This document shows positions 1 through 13,294 of a DNA stretch of 64,000 nucleotides, in pieces. A model generated the notes under the pieces. The model was given only the letters and a program-made list of their open reading frames with translations. It did not search any database and was not told the DNA's origin. The stretch is from Pristionchus mayeri (Eukaryota; Nematoda; Chromadorea; Rhabditida; Neodiplogasteridae). The DNA lies in the NCBI GenBank assembly GCA_036245805.1, contig BTRK01000004.1, forward strand, positions 23,078,619 to 23,142,618. Direction: 5' to 3'. Every line of letters starts with the position of its first letter. The stretch's first letter is position 1. Both the position numbers and the translations under genes were made by a program.

Positions 1-3000
1 TCATCTTAGAATTGCAAGCCCTATTCATCTCTATCTACCTCTCCTCTTCTCTCTCCCTCCTCTTCCTCTCCCCCTCCTCCTACCCTCTCCATTCTACGAC
101 ATTTCTCATTGTCATCATCTATAAATATCACTGTGAATATCACTCCCTCGGTATGATAATCACTCAGTGAAAAGGGGAAGAACTCTCTTCTCACCGACAC
201 TCTTTGCATCTCCTTCCATTACTCTCTCCCCCTCGTCCTCTTCCGTGATTGTATACACTGGACCAGGTCTCAAAGAAAGAGATCAAAGATCAGTCGAGAA
301 AGGGAGAAAGTAGATGACCTATGGTTGATAAGTCCTCCTGATCCCATCCCAGCATAGTACGCTGCGGCCTGAGAGTAGTCCGTGTTCAACTCCTCCATAT
401 CCACTTTCTGAATTGGAAGGATGAAGAGGGGAGAGAGGAAGAAGGGGGGAGGGGGGGGGGGGAGAGGGTTCTCACCACATCATCATCTTCCAAGAATGGA
501 TTCTTCCTGGAAGTTTCTTCTGAATCAGTCGATGATTCTGGAGGGAGGGAAGAAGGGGAAGATGAGGGGACGGAGACTGGAGGAGACTCAAAGAAAGAGG
601 GGTTCATCAGAGGGAGTAGAGGTATTCCTCACCTTGCTCGTCTTCTTCAGTTGAGAGTGTGCCCATTGGACATCGAATTCGTCATTTGCAGCTTCATCTC
701 CCAATGCCTTCAACATCCATTCCATCACTCCCATTCTCTCTCTCAATAGCTATTCAGCAGAAATTGGAATCAACGTTTGCGCTGTACAATTTTGACAGAA
801 TCAACACAGAAGATGATGGAGGATTAGAGAGTGAGTCTAACAGGGAGACTCACTTGTATCTGGTGCAGCATCTGAGTGGCTGCCGCCTCGTTGACCTCCC
901 TCTCTCTCTCCACTTCTTCGAAGGAGATGGGAGCTGCCACTGGAGCTGAGATGACCTGCAGAGGGAAGAGTGAGAGGGAAGGGGGGGGGGAGGGGGGTGC
1001 AGTTAAACACACTAATTGGTGTTGCATTTCATTCGAATATGAGAGAAGTGTAGAGGAGTAGTCTCATGATTCCCTTGACTAACTTTATCGGGGTAATCCT
1101 CATCGTCACTAGTGTGTTCTCCTCCACTCTCTTCTTCATCTGATTCGGGAGTCTCATGGATTGTCACTGAGATCTCAGGGATGGAAGCTCGAGGGAGAGA
1201 AGAGGAGGGCAGAGACTGCAAGGAACCATCAGGAGACGAGAGAGAGGGGAACTCACTCGGGGAGTCGAATCGAACTCAATCTCTTGTCCTCGGTCGAATC
1301 TGAATCCTCCAGATACAGTGGATGGAATGGTCCTTCCATTCGATGGAGAGGGAGCCTCCGCGATCGAGAAATTGTCATAGACCTCAAGGAGATTGTGCAT
1401 GGTCGTCCCGATGGAGGATTCATTCTCATAATTGCTCACTTCATCCATCTCGATTGCATCGACGGGCGAATTGTCTTCCCTCGAGGAAGAAGAGTAACGG
1501 TTGCGATACACCATTGGAGAACCCGAAGTTGACTGCAAATCAGATAGACATTCCATGAGATTCTGTACAATTTACCACCTCTTTTCGTGCAAAAATATAA
1601 TAATAAAGGGGAGTAAACTGGCTCTAAACAATATTCATATCCAGTTAAAGGAGGAGTAAAGGCAAACGCGCGCCCGGTTGAAATATGTTTCAATTAGAAG
1701 AGAACTCTCTTCAAGTCGAGTGCTCTCTCGCTCGTTGCCTGAGCTTTCCCTGATTTGGCTCCCCGCCAACTACCGATAGCTCTGTTCGTAATGGAGATAT
1801 CAATGTGAAAATTTCGGAGCTTCTTATCGTTGGGGAGATCTAAGCCGTGCATATGAAAGCTTCAAGAATTGAATTTTGCCTTTGCTCCTCCTTTAAGTTT
1901 GAAATTGAAACTTTTGAAACGAAGGTGTTCGTCCATGTATTGTACCTGTGTATCTGATTGGTTGGCGACGGATCCGGATGGAGGGAGTGGGAAGACATCG
2001 TCTCTCTCCACACTCACACTCTCACTCTCGTCACTCTCGAAGACTGTCGTCCACATTCGAGGTTTGGTATCCGACTTCCACTCAGACTGAAAGATAATCG
2101 AGAAATGGATGAATCTTATAATATGTTGGATGGAAACATCGAGAAGATCCATTTAATTCTCTATGACCACTCGGATGATAACCCTCCGCATAAGTAGGGA
2201 CCACAAGCTCCGCCCACTTTCTTCTGACACGATTGCCCCTCGACAGCAAGATAGAACAATCACAGCGTTCATTGTTATCCAAATGACTTGATCAAAAAAT
2301 AATTCGAAAGCTCTCCCCGTGTGCTTTCGATATTTCACTATTCAAAAAACAGATTTTGCAGCTGTCGTGTTGAAAAATCGAACTTTGTAACGCGATCCAT
2401 CGTTTTTCCCAGATTTTTGCTATGCGTGAGCAGTAAAATTGTGATACAAGGTTTGAATAGTGAAATTATGATAGCCAGCAACCATTCAAACAAGTTGGTG
2501 AAAAGAAATCGAAAAAAAATTGATTTCCCTGTCTGTGATTCTAAGAAAACCAGTCGGTGCCTGTGCTAAAAGATCGCCGTCTTCCTCTCTCCCTCTCCTC
2601 CCTCTCCTCTCGCCTGTTTCTGCCCCGGCGTGAGTAGAGAGCGCGCGCTCTAAAAAAGAGTGCGCCGCTCCGCTCTCTCGCCTTCCCTCGCAGGGGTAAG
2701 GCGCAACCGGGAAAGGGCGGAGCCCTGCTCAAATTTTTGGCGATTTGACTAGGGTAGGGTCGGAATAGGCTCCACCCCTATCTCCCTCGTCTCGTTTTCC
2801 TACCGCTCTCCGCTGACACCTTTTCTCGTACTTTATGAGGTCTAGTGTGATTCTGAGAAAAGATCGACAAACGGCCAAAAGCATGATCTTATTTGGATCC
2901 CAGCGAGCAGTTTGAGCATAGTTAGGGCGGCATAGCTTCATTTCGGATGTACCCCTTGTGGTCCCTACGCATAAGAACAAAAATAATATCCTTCTGCAGA

Positions 3001-6000
3001 ATTAAAGGAGTGCTCCGGGGAATGAATTCTAGGGATTCCCACCACGAAAATTCTGCGCTCTCAATGGGAAACTGTAGCGAACTTAGCTTGAAAAAAGCAG
3101 CGATTATTAAGATGAGCAAGTGAAACATAACTGAATCAGTCACCACCCTGCGCTGTCAATGAACTTTTTGCCTATGTAAATAGCCTCAGAGGCGTCTGTG
3201 GAACTTCGGATAAAGTGATTTCTGATCGGATGAGTTAGCACTACAACATGCACATTGTAACTATGGGTGCCTAAACTTTCCCCGGAGCGCCCCTTTAATA
3301 TGAATACTATTTTGTCAGTGAAGGAACATCCGACCCGCCTAGAGCCGATTTAACAAGACTTAGATGATGAATTAAATAATTTGATACTCAAATATTTTGT
3401 TTGCAGCTAATGTTTATTTGATGTTTTGATGTGGTGGTGTTACCTCTTGTTGCCAGTCTTCTACTCCTTCTGGCAATTCGAATCGAGGGCCAGTCTCAGA
3501 GAATGCAAATGCATCTTCGTCAGTCGAACATCCATCTGTCCTCGATTCTGCCCCATCTCGCACTTCAGAAGAATCGACGAGGAGATCTTCTGAGGAAGAG
3601 AGAAGATACAAGGAAGACAACGGAAGCTACCAATCCCTTCCCAACATTCACATACTACCCTCATTAGAATTTTGGGTCATTAATATTATATAACCAGAAA
3701 GTGATAATATGTAGATTGGAAATTCTACTGACCATCTCTGTTCTCTTCTTGTATCCTCTTCTCTTCTTCCCATCTCAATCTTTCCCTTTCTCTCATTTGT
3801 TCTTCTTCGACTCTGTCCATCTCTCTCCTTCTCATCTCATTCTCTTCCTCTTCTTCTTTCTCCCTTTCTTCTCTCCTTCTCTCTTCTTCTCTCTCCCTCT
3901 CTATGATCTCTTCCAATTCTTTTCTTCTCTCCTCTTCTTCAGTTGATATTTCGATCACTTGTTGGTGTTGAGAAAGCGCGAGGTCCTTAATTCCATAAAT
4001 TCCCTACATGAATGGGAATGAGAGGACTCTCTGACCTTCTCAATAGAAGTCGAAGTAGTTCCATATCCAGATTCTCTCGTGAGAGATGATGAAGAATCGA
4101 AGGAAGGAACTGCTTTGTATCCAATCTGTTCATCGAATTCTCCCATTGACTGGGCGAGTGAATGGGAAGGATCGAGTGGTTGATTGGATGATGAATACGC
4201 TTCCATTTCATCTTCAAAACTCCATTCATTATCAATACTCCATCTTTTTTACTCTTCCTATTCATTTTCTCTGTTAATGAGGCAGTTGAAACATTTTCTC
4301 CCTACTCTTCCCTTTTCCATTCATGTTTATGGGAAAGAAGAGAAGAAAAGTAGAGGGAGGTAGAATGGGATGGCAGAAGGGAGGTAGAATGGGATGGCAG
4401 AAGGGAGGATTCGATAGGAATAAGGGTAGATCGAGGGGAAAGAGATACTCACCGTACTCTGGCTGATAAATCGTTTGAGATTCATCTTGATCGTGCCTGT
4501 AGAATGGGAATATTGATTGGAAGTATTGATTGGGCCTCCTTACCATCTCTCTTCATCATTGTATTCCATGGGCTGTTTCTCTCCTTCCTCCATTCTCATT
4601 TCCCTCTCTCCTCGATCTGGGGAAGGCATGGCTTGTACCTCCTCCTTTCCTGACTGATCAACAGAGGGGAGAGAAGACGAGTCTCCTCCCCTCTCAGCCA
4701 TATCCATCACACCAAGAATCTGTGCCCTGCGAATAAAGATAAGTTGTTTGAGATTACAAACATCAGAGGTAGGAATGGCTTTGGAATTCATAATTTGAAT
4801 TGAAATTAAGGAGATGCGTGAGTGTTGCCTTACCTCTCAGCAGGAGAGAGACCACTCAGATCGATCTCCATCGGAGAAGGAATCTCCAGTCGAGGATCAG
4901 CAGAGAATCCAGAGAAGGGAGAGACACTAAAGAGATTATTAGAAGTGATGTGAAGGCAGAAGTGAAGACGGGGAGATTGCTACCTCGGTTGTAGAGTAGT
5001 CGAGATTGTAGGATATGCAGAGGTGGAAGGATGAGGAGGAAGGGGAGGGCCAGTGGAAGGTCCCAGACCCGCCTGGGCATCCAACTGAGCACAAGCCATA
5101 ACAGAGAGGATCTTCATCCTCTCTTCCTCTGAGAGATCTTCCATTCCTGGCGGAATCTCAGTGGATGATGAGGCTGAAAGGAGATTCAATTTAGTACAAT
5201 TTACAATTTTAACTTTTCCATGAGTTTTTATAGTGTAATTATTGGGGTGTCCCAAAAGTTCGTTGATTTTTTTTTCGAAAATTTCTTTCTTTGAAGCGAT
5301 AAATCTTACTGCCTAATATTACGTAGCATTAAGTAAAGCAATCAGTGCTCTACAATTTCCGATCTTCACAGATTAGAAATGTTGAAGTTTACAAAAATAG
5401 TGCGATTCCGAAGTAGTGTCTCTAAAATACAAAAAATTTAAAAAAAGTGACATTGTTTCCTATGAAGAGATATAATTGATGTGATTATGCGTAGTTACTT
5501 TGTAGTCGCAAAGTAACGTACTGGCCGCTATTCTGGCCTTCCGAATCGCGATTAGGAAAATTGAAAATTTCAACGTGTTTTTAAAATTTTCATCGATTTC
5601 GATACCAACAAAGGTTTCAAAATGCAATATATAATATAAAACGATTTTACATTGTAAAATAAGGCCGATTGACTAGCAAACTGCCATGAAAATTTGAAAA
5701 ATTCTGAAAACGGCCTTCCCTCGACAAGGTAAAAATCACAAGTTTTGATGTTTTTCGGCCGCGAATGAAGAAATATCACGCCTCTCACGAGAGAATCGAG
5801 CTGAGCATGGGAATGGCGAAATGAGTTCTAAGTTTTGGCCACCCTGAGGCATGCCTGAGTGAAATCTTATAGTGCAGACTTCATTTAGGAGCTCGTTACA
5901 TAGGGTCGGATACCGGCACTTCTCACTTTAAGGGCTGTTTTCTTGGATAGGGTGACAGATAGAGCAAAATTGACCTCTGAGTGACCCCAACTCATTTTTC

Positions 6001-9000
6001 GAGCTCTATCGATCTATCCAAATCTTTTTTTCCAAAACCCATTTTCAACAGTGGTTCATTTCAGGACACTTTTCTCAAAAATGTAGGTACGCAGCTCAAA
6101 TTTTCACGCTAGATGCAGCTCAGCGAGAGCTTTCTAATGAGTGGTTTGCGAAAAAAAATATGAACACTCCTGTGAGAGTTTCGCCCTTTTAACTTCGTCT
6201 GGATCATTTGAACTTTCTTTTCAACGGAGATTTCGAATGAACCTCGATCATTTTCGACCGCGCTCTTCGAAAAGTGCTGTGTGAAATGAAATCTCACGAT
6301 TTCCCCTCCATTCCCAAGAATCGCGTTTCTAGCTCGATTCTCTCGTGAATGGCGTGATATACAATTTAATAGGTTTAATTGAAAGTATGGTAGCTGCTAC
6401 TAATTCACAAATAACTAGAGTTTTGAAACTTAAAAGGAAATGAAAAGAAATTTTTTAAAACAGGGTCCTAAAAACGCAAATTTTGGACTATTTCATCATC
6501 ACTTGGTAATCATTTAATGAAATAACCTGCGCAAAAAATATTGCAGGTCCAGCTATAATAGATATGAACGATAATTAGTTTTCTTGACTTCTACTTCGCG
6601 AGAAAATAGAATCAGAAAAAATTCCACGAACTTTTGGGACACCCCAATAGTAACTGAAAATGTACCGTCTAAGGGAGAAATGGGGAAGGAAGTAGAAGGA
6701 GCTGCACTCGTGGTCATTCCCACTCCAGAAAGTGATTTGGAGATACGTGGTCCCTCCCTCGCACTCATATCCGACTGTATCTTGATGGCATCAGAGGGCG
6801 GAGCCAGTTGATCGTCCATTTCGGCAGAAGCTATCACTGATAGAATCTTCTGCCGTTCCTGAGAAGATATTGGAAGGTTGGAATTGGAGCAGAAGGATAC
6901 CTCCTCTGAGAGATCCTCCAGTCCAGAAGGGATCGAAGGAGGAAGGGGAGAGGAGGAAGGAGGAAGGGGAGAGGAGGAAGGAGGAAGGGGAGAGACGATT
7001 TGTGGAACGGCTAAAATCCTCCTAATTAACCCTTATGCTTATGATGGAATTCTATTACATGCAAAGTGTGAATCCAACTCGGCGCATGAAATCACTGCCA
7101 TGATCTTCATTCTTTCTTCCTCTGACAATCCCTCCATTCCATGAGGGATTATATCACCTCAAATCGAGTTCCCTCACAGTTTTACGTAAAAAATGAAACA
7201 GCAATTTTTTTTCACGTGAATCACCGACCTGAGACTATGAATTATTGTATGTAATGGGATGATTTCATTCCAACCTGGATGAATTGGAAGAGGAGAAGTT
7301 GGAATGGAAGGAACTGGAGAGGGATCGACACTCTGAACACAAACCATCTCACTGAGTCAAACCAACGAACGAAGGAAAATGAGTGAAATCCGAGTCGATC
7401 TATGAAATGAGAAAGGAAATGGGGAAGAAGAAGAAAAACGTCAGATTTTAAGAATGAATGGAAAACGATGAAGAAACAAAAGTATTGTTTGTGAAGAGCG
7501 GAAATATTAGGTAGGTTCACTCTAAATTGCATACAAACGAGCCATCTTGCCAGGCTAAAGACAAGACTAAATGGAGCTGGACTGAATGGATCCTTTCCCA
7601 CCATGCAGGCAGGAACACAATAGTCGACAGGGATTCCCTTTGATTTCTCTAAATTACCTTCTAATGTTTCCGTCCGGAGATTCACTCCTTTCTCTCTCCC
7701 CCCCCCCCTCCTCTCACCCTCTCCCCCTCTCTCCCCTCTCTCTCAGACCAAGTCTTCTCTATTTCATCGAAACAAGGAAAAATGAGCAGCTGGTTGAATC
7801 AAATTTGTGTGTTAAAGAAGGAGTGTCAGCAAAGTTAAATTTTTGACGCTTTCATAACCATGCCCTAGACAATCATCCAACGATCATAGTGCGAGCTAAG
7901 AGGATATGCAAATGTCAACCGCATAGCTCAGTGGTAGAGCAGCCGCTGCGTAATCGGAAGGTTGCGGGTTCGAATCCCATCAGTTTTTGAAAAATCTTCT
8001 AGATATTTGAATTCCCGCACGTCCCTTCCCTTCAAGCCCTCCTTGGAATTCTGCCAACGAATGATAACTCGGTTCAAAATAGAGATACGCATTTGAAATT
8101 TTTAGAATCTCTTATGGTTGTACAAAGGTCGGTCATGGTTATGATAACGTCAAAATTTCAACTTTGCTGACAGTCCTTCTTTAAAGGATGGGAATTGGTT
8201 ATTACTCGTCTCTACTCGTTTGTCGGTCAATTCACTCCCTCTCCCTCATCCTTTCTTCTTCTCACTTTGGACACTTTGTTTTGACCGTTAAAGTAGAGCA
8301 AAATCATGCAAAAATGAATAGCGAGAATAAATGGAGAAGGAATGAGAAATGGAGAGAAGAACTATAGGGGGAGGGGAGGATTGGTGGAAGGATGACGACA
8401 TCAGAAGGATTAGGGGAATTCCAGTCACTCAATAGGAATACAGTACAGTAGGCAAGATGGACGAAAGAAGAATAGAGAGGAAGATGGAATGAGAGTAATT
8501 GGAGAGAGCGAGAAGAGAGGAGGTGAACAGATGCAGATTATGAGTGGATGAAGATGGAATGGATGGAGAAGAAGAGGAGAAGAGACAGAAAGAAGAGTTG
8601 GGAAGGTAATCTCACCTTTGCAGCAGAGGGAATCGACATCGAGGAGGTCGTCTTAGTCATTTCTGCAGCTGCAGCCAGTGCAGTCTGCTGCAACTGCCCC
8701 GAAGCAGCCTTGGCCTTCAATGGAGAGAATGAGAGACCGAGAGACAAAGAAACCCCAATCATGCACACAAAAGAAGGACTGAGTGTTCCATCATCAGTGA
8801 AATTAGATACTTTTCCAATCGCATCTCCGGCTATTTTCCCCAATCCTCCGAATCCAAATCCTCCGCTTTTCTTGCCTCCAAACATGCCTGAAACAAGGGT
8901 TCAGCACTGTTTTTACTTCATATTTACGAAAGATCTCACATGTGGAGATATTTGGGGAGGAATCTCGATAGTTCGAACTGACCTAATAAGGAAGATGAAG

Positions 9001-12000
9001 ATGTACTCGTGGAGGTATCATTAGATCTCTCTCGAAGAGGAATAGGTGAGGGATAGTCCTCCCTTCCCTCTTCCCTCCACACTGAAGAAGACGACGAGAT
9101 CGATTCGCGCCCAACTACTGAAAGAGAGGGAGGAGAGAGAGGAGGGAGAGAGAGAGAGGGGGGAGGAAGGGAGAGAGGACTGAGAAAGAGAGTGCATGCC
9201 TCACAAGGGAGAGCAGAAGTGACGTGAGGACACATGAATGTCTTTCCTTTCGGTCTCTTTCTCGTTCCTTTGCTCTGCTTCTCCATCGAAAGGGAGGGAT
9301 TGTAACCTGGGATAGACTGCAGTGCTTCCAATTGAGGGACAGTCGAAGAAGAGGTCATCAATGGAGAATGGAGGGATCCACGAAGGAGATGAACACTCTC
9401 AAGTAATACTCAGTCCTCCCATTTATTCATTTACTTCCATGGTTACCTCTGGTGGATTATCCCCTTTGTCGCCTCCCAACAGAAGACTCTCTTCTCGTTC
9501 CATCTCTGAATGCATCTCTATTCTCCCTCTCTCCCTCCCCCTCCCTCTCCCTCTCTCCCTCCCTCCCCCTCCCTCCCTCCCCCTCTCTCCCTCCCTCCCT
9601 CCTTCTCACCTCTCCTCTCCCATTCTTCATCGTCTGCAATACTCTCCCTCATATACGCCATCTGCTCTTCATACCATTCATTCACACTTGGTTCATCGTC
9701 CATCTAATAGAATAATTGAGAGGATGAATTGAATATATCCACCTGTAGCTCCTCGACTGATCTGGCTGAGAATCCTCCCAATGACTTCCTTTCTCTTCTA
9801 CTCTCAAGGGATACTCTCGATCTGAAATAGTCCATTTCCTCTTCTTCCCTCCTCTTCTCTCCTCTTCTCTCCTCTTCTCTCCTCTTCTCTACTCACCGTG
9901 ATGGGGCAATTTCTTCCCTTCCTCTCTCCTTCTCTTCTTCTCTTTTGTATTCACCAGAAGAGATCATCATTGCTTCATCTTCTTCTCTTTCATCATTCTT
10001 CCTTTCTCCTTCCTCTCTTCTCTCCTCCGAATCTCCTCTCTCCTTCTTCTTCTCTGTCCTATCCACCTTATTCTCCTCTTCCTTCCTTCTGCAACAACGT
10101 AAGTTCATGAACAAAGTTATCTAAAAACTACTTAGCAACATTAGGCGAAATGACAAGGAATGGGGACGAGGTATCGTCATAGCAATCCACTATCTACAAC
10201 GAGTGTTTCCTCCCTTCGGAAAGTGGGAGAGAAAGAGAGAGAAGAGTGACAAGTTGTGTGCAGTGCATCGCTTGCATTCGGAAAGACAGACAATTTATGG
10301 AGTTGTGAAGAAATGTTGATTCAAAATTGTGCATGCGGTGTAAATGAAGAGAGGGAGAGATGGTATATGAAGAAGAAATAAAGCAGAAGGGAAGAATTTA
10401 GAGGGGAAGAGGGAAGATGATTGAAATGTGAGAGGGTGAGAGAATCACACAATATTCCCAATGAACTATTCGAGAGATCTCTCAACGAGAAGGAGATCCA
10501 TCATGGGAGTAATAGGAGAGAACACTCACTCTTCTTCTTCATCAGACTCATTTGATCTCTCTTCATCTTCACTTTCCGTCTCTCCACTCTCATCCGATGA
10601 ACTACAATAATTATTCTCCCCTCAATCTTATCATTCGACCAGTATAATCTGTTAGAAATCTGCGAGAATAGTTCATGGTCAAAAATATTGCGCAACAGTT
10701 GAGGAAAAAGCCAGAGAAAGGCGAGAGAGTGTTGTTTTCGAGATTGTGAAACGGAAGCAAACTACTCATGCTTCATTTTTCTCTGGCTTTTCCTGCAACC
10801 ATTGCGCAATCGTTCTCTCACTGATTTTCCTTAACCTGGTTGAGAAAGAGAAAGAAAGAGCGGAAAAGAGAGAATCGGGTTATCCGCAGCTCGAAAGGTT
10901 GCGAACTTTTCTCGTAGACTTGTGAAAGATTTCACATTGTCTAAGTAATTCACAATCTTTTCTTAGTACCAAATAACATGATAAATTATTATTATTAAGA
11001 TTATAGAGTTGGATTCTATGTGACCTCCTTCTTGGTTTCTCCACTAGATTCTCCATCCTGATCTCTCTCATATCCATCTCTGCTGCTTCTTTCACTCTCC
11101 GGATATGGTCCAATTCCTCTTGAGTGAATGATTGTTCCTTCTCCATTCTTCCTGATCTCTCAGCCTCTTCCACTTCCTCTCCTCTTTCTTCATTCCATTC
11201 CCTCACTCTCATCATCTCATCTCTCTCTACCATCTCTTCTATCTTCCTCATCTCTTCCTTCTCCTCATCTCTTTTCTTCTCCTCTCTTCTCTCCATATTC
11301 ATCATAATCTCTTCATCCATTCTTCGTGCCATCTCTTCCATTTTCCTGAGATGTTCCATCTCTTCCTCAGTAAGTATCGTCTCCTCCTCAGCTCCTCTTC
11401 CCTCGATGGAGGGAACGGGAAGGATAGGAGTGAAGTCAATGTGTATCCCAGCCATCTCATTGATCCTCCTTATCTGATCCATCTCTGCATCACTCACTCC
11501 TCCCATCGGAGATACTTCATGAAGAGCATTGAATGAGAAGAGGGAGCTGATGGGACGAGGACTCATTCCACCCATTGCTCCCTCAGTCTCTGCTCTCTCT
11601 GTCACTCGTCTCATATGCTCCATCTCTTCTTCTGATACTTCCGAGATCGTGGAAGGAGGACGAGGAGATAGAGGAGGTCCATCCCTTGATCTAAACTATT
11701 CATTCACATATCTCCATTCTAGTCGACACACCTTCTCCTTTCAATGATCGAGATGGGATTGAAATGTGTTGGAAGATCGGAAGAGATCGCCTCAATCCAC
11801 ACTTTCCTCCTTCTTTCTCTCCCTCTTCCACTCACCTTCTTCGTTAGATTCATCACATTGCTTGTTGTCTTTCCAAAGAAACTCTTGAATCCCTGGATAG
11901 TAAATGGAGGACTCGCGGGTGATTGTCGCTTCTCCTCTGATTGGATAAGGGAGTCACTTCTATCTGGACAGGCTCTTCTTCCAGTCAGAATCCGAGTTTC

Positions 12001-13250
12001 CGTAGGGAGGGAAGAAGGAAGGGAAGAAGGGATGGAGGAAGGAAGGAGAGACATCTTCTCACTTGCTGATATGACCTGAAAAAGAGTCGGATGAGATGTG
12101 ATTGGGAGGTGACGGAGTACCTTATCCTTCTCTTCCTCCTCTCTCGAATTCTTGGGTGAGTCTCGAAGGGAAGATTCCCTCTCTGCCCTCCGGATCGCCT
12201 TATCAATACTCCTCATACTACTATTGTAGTCATCATCCGAAAATGATGCCTGTGTGATAATTCTTCCCGGGGGAGGAGTAGGAGTGTCGTATGAGACGGA
12301 AGAATCAGTTCGACCAACTCGGCCATGTGAGGGAACACGAATGACGAAAGGAGAAGATCCACGCGATTCCGCCTTCTCGAGGACCTGCGGAGGGAGAGAA
12401 AGAGAGGGGGGGGGAGAGGGGAGGGGAGAGAGAGGGAGAAATGTGGATGGGAAGTATGAATACCTGCTGTATATGAGCACGTTCAGTGTCTGAGAAGTCT
12501 CCCATTTCGTGTAGAGGGAGGGTAGAGGAAGGTCTGGAAAGGAAGGTCTCTCTCTCCCTCATCTCCCTCCATTCATACCTCCTAGATACAGCTGGACTAT
12601 GGGAACTCTTCCTTGCACTCTCGATGACTCTCTTGACGTGTTCTCTCTCTGCTTCATTCAATCCAGCAAGGGCGTGATCGGGAATGGGTGAGGAGTCAGA
12701 AGCACGTGAGTCCACTCCAGATGAACGACGCACAAGATGGAGAATATCGATTGAAGAATCAGATTGATCGACCCTCTGAATGAAAGAATGGATGAGTGAT
12801 GAAAAGTGAGTGAATGGGTATACCCGTTTGAGACTGGTGGGAGAGGGAGAGGGAGAGAAGAAGTTGAGAGCACTCCTTGGTCTATCACCCGATCGAGATA
12901 CACTTCGTTGTTTGGGAGCAAGAAAAGAGAAAAGACCGAAGGAGGAGACATCCTCGGGTTGCTCAGGTTCCACTGTGAACGATCTGAAGAAGGAATCGGA
13001 GAGAGAGGAAATAGTGAGGAGAGAAGAATATCAATGAGAATGAGAGTAGAGAAGAAGTGTACAAGAATAAATGAAAGGGATACTTCTAATGGGTGGGTAA
13101 ATACCGTCTTTCTTCCTCCTCTTCCTCCTCCATGGCATCTGAGTTTGAATGAGATCCAATGCCCATATCAGAGAAGTATCGTGCACGAGGGTTTGAATGC
13201 TGTCGATAGAAGGAGCGAATATCTCGAACAGCAACCTCAATGACCATTTC

Positions 13251-13294
<44 letters not shown>

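Noticed and set aside
3701..3946. Plus-strand hydrophobic Phe/Leu/Ser ORF resembling a membrane protein
   Set aside because: Antisense of the Glu/Arg/Lys coiled-coil exon 41, which fits splice phase.
7917..7985. A functional tRNA gene
   Set aside because: A and B boxes are present, but the acceptor stem does not pair and the anticodon stem is broken.
9510..9715. Overlapping Leu/Ser/Pro-rich plus-strand ORFs over CT-rich sequence
   Set aside because: Low-complexity intron sequence open in several frames at once. The minus strand has phase-consistent exons on both sides.
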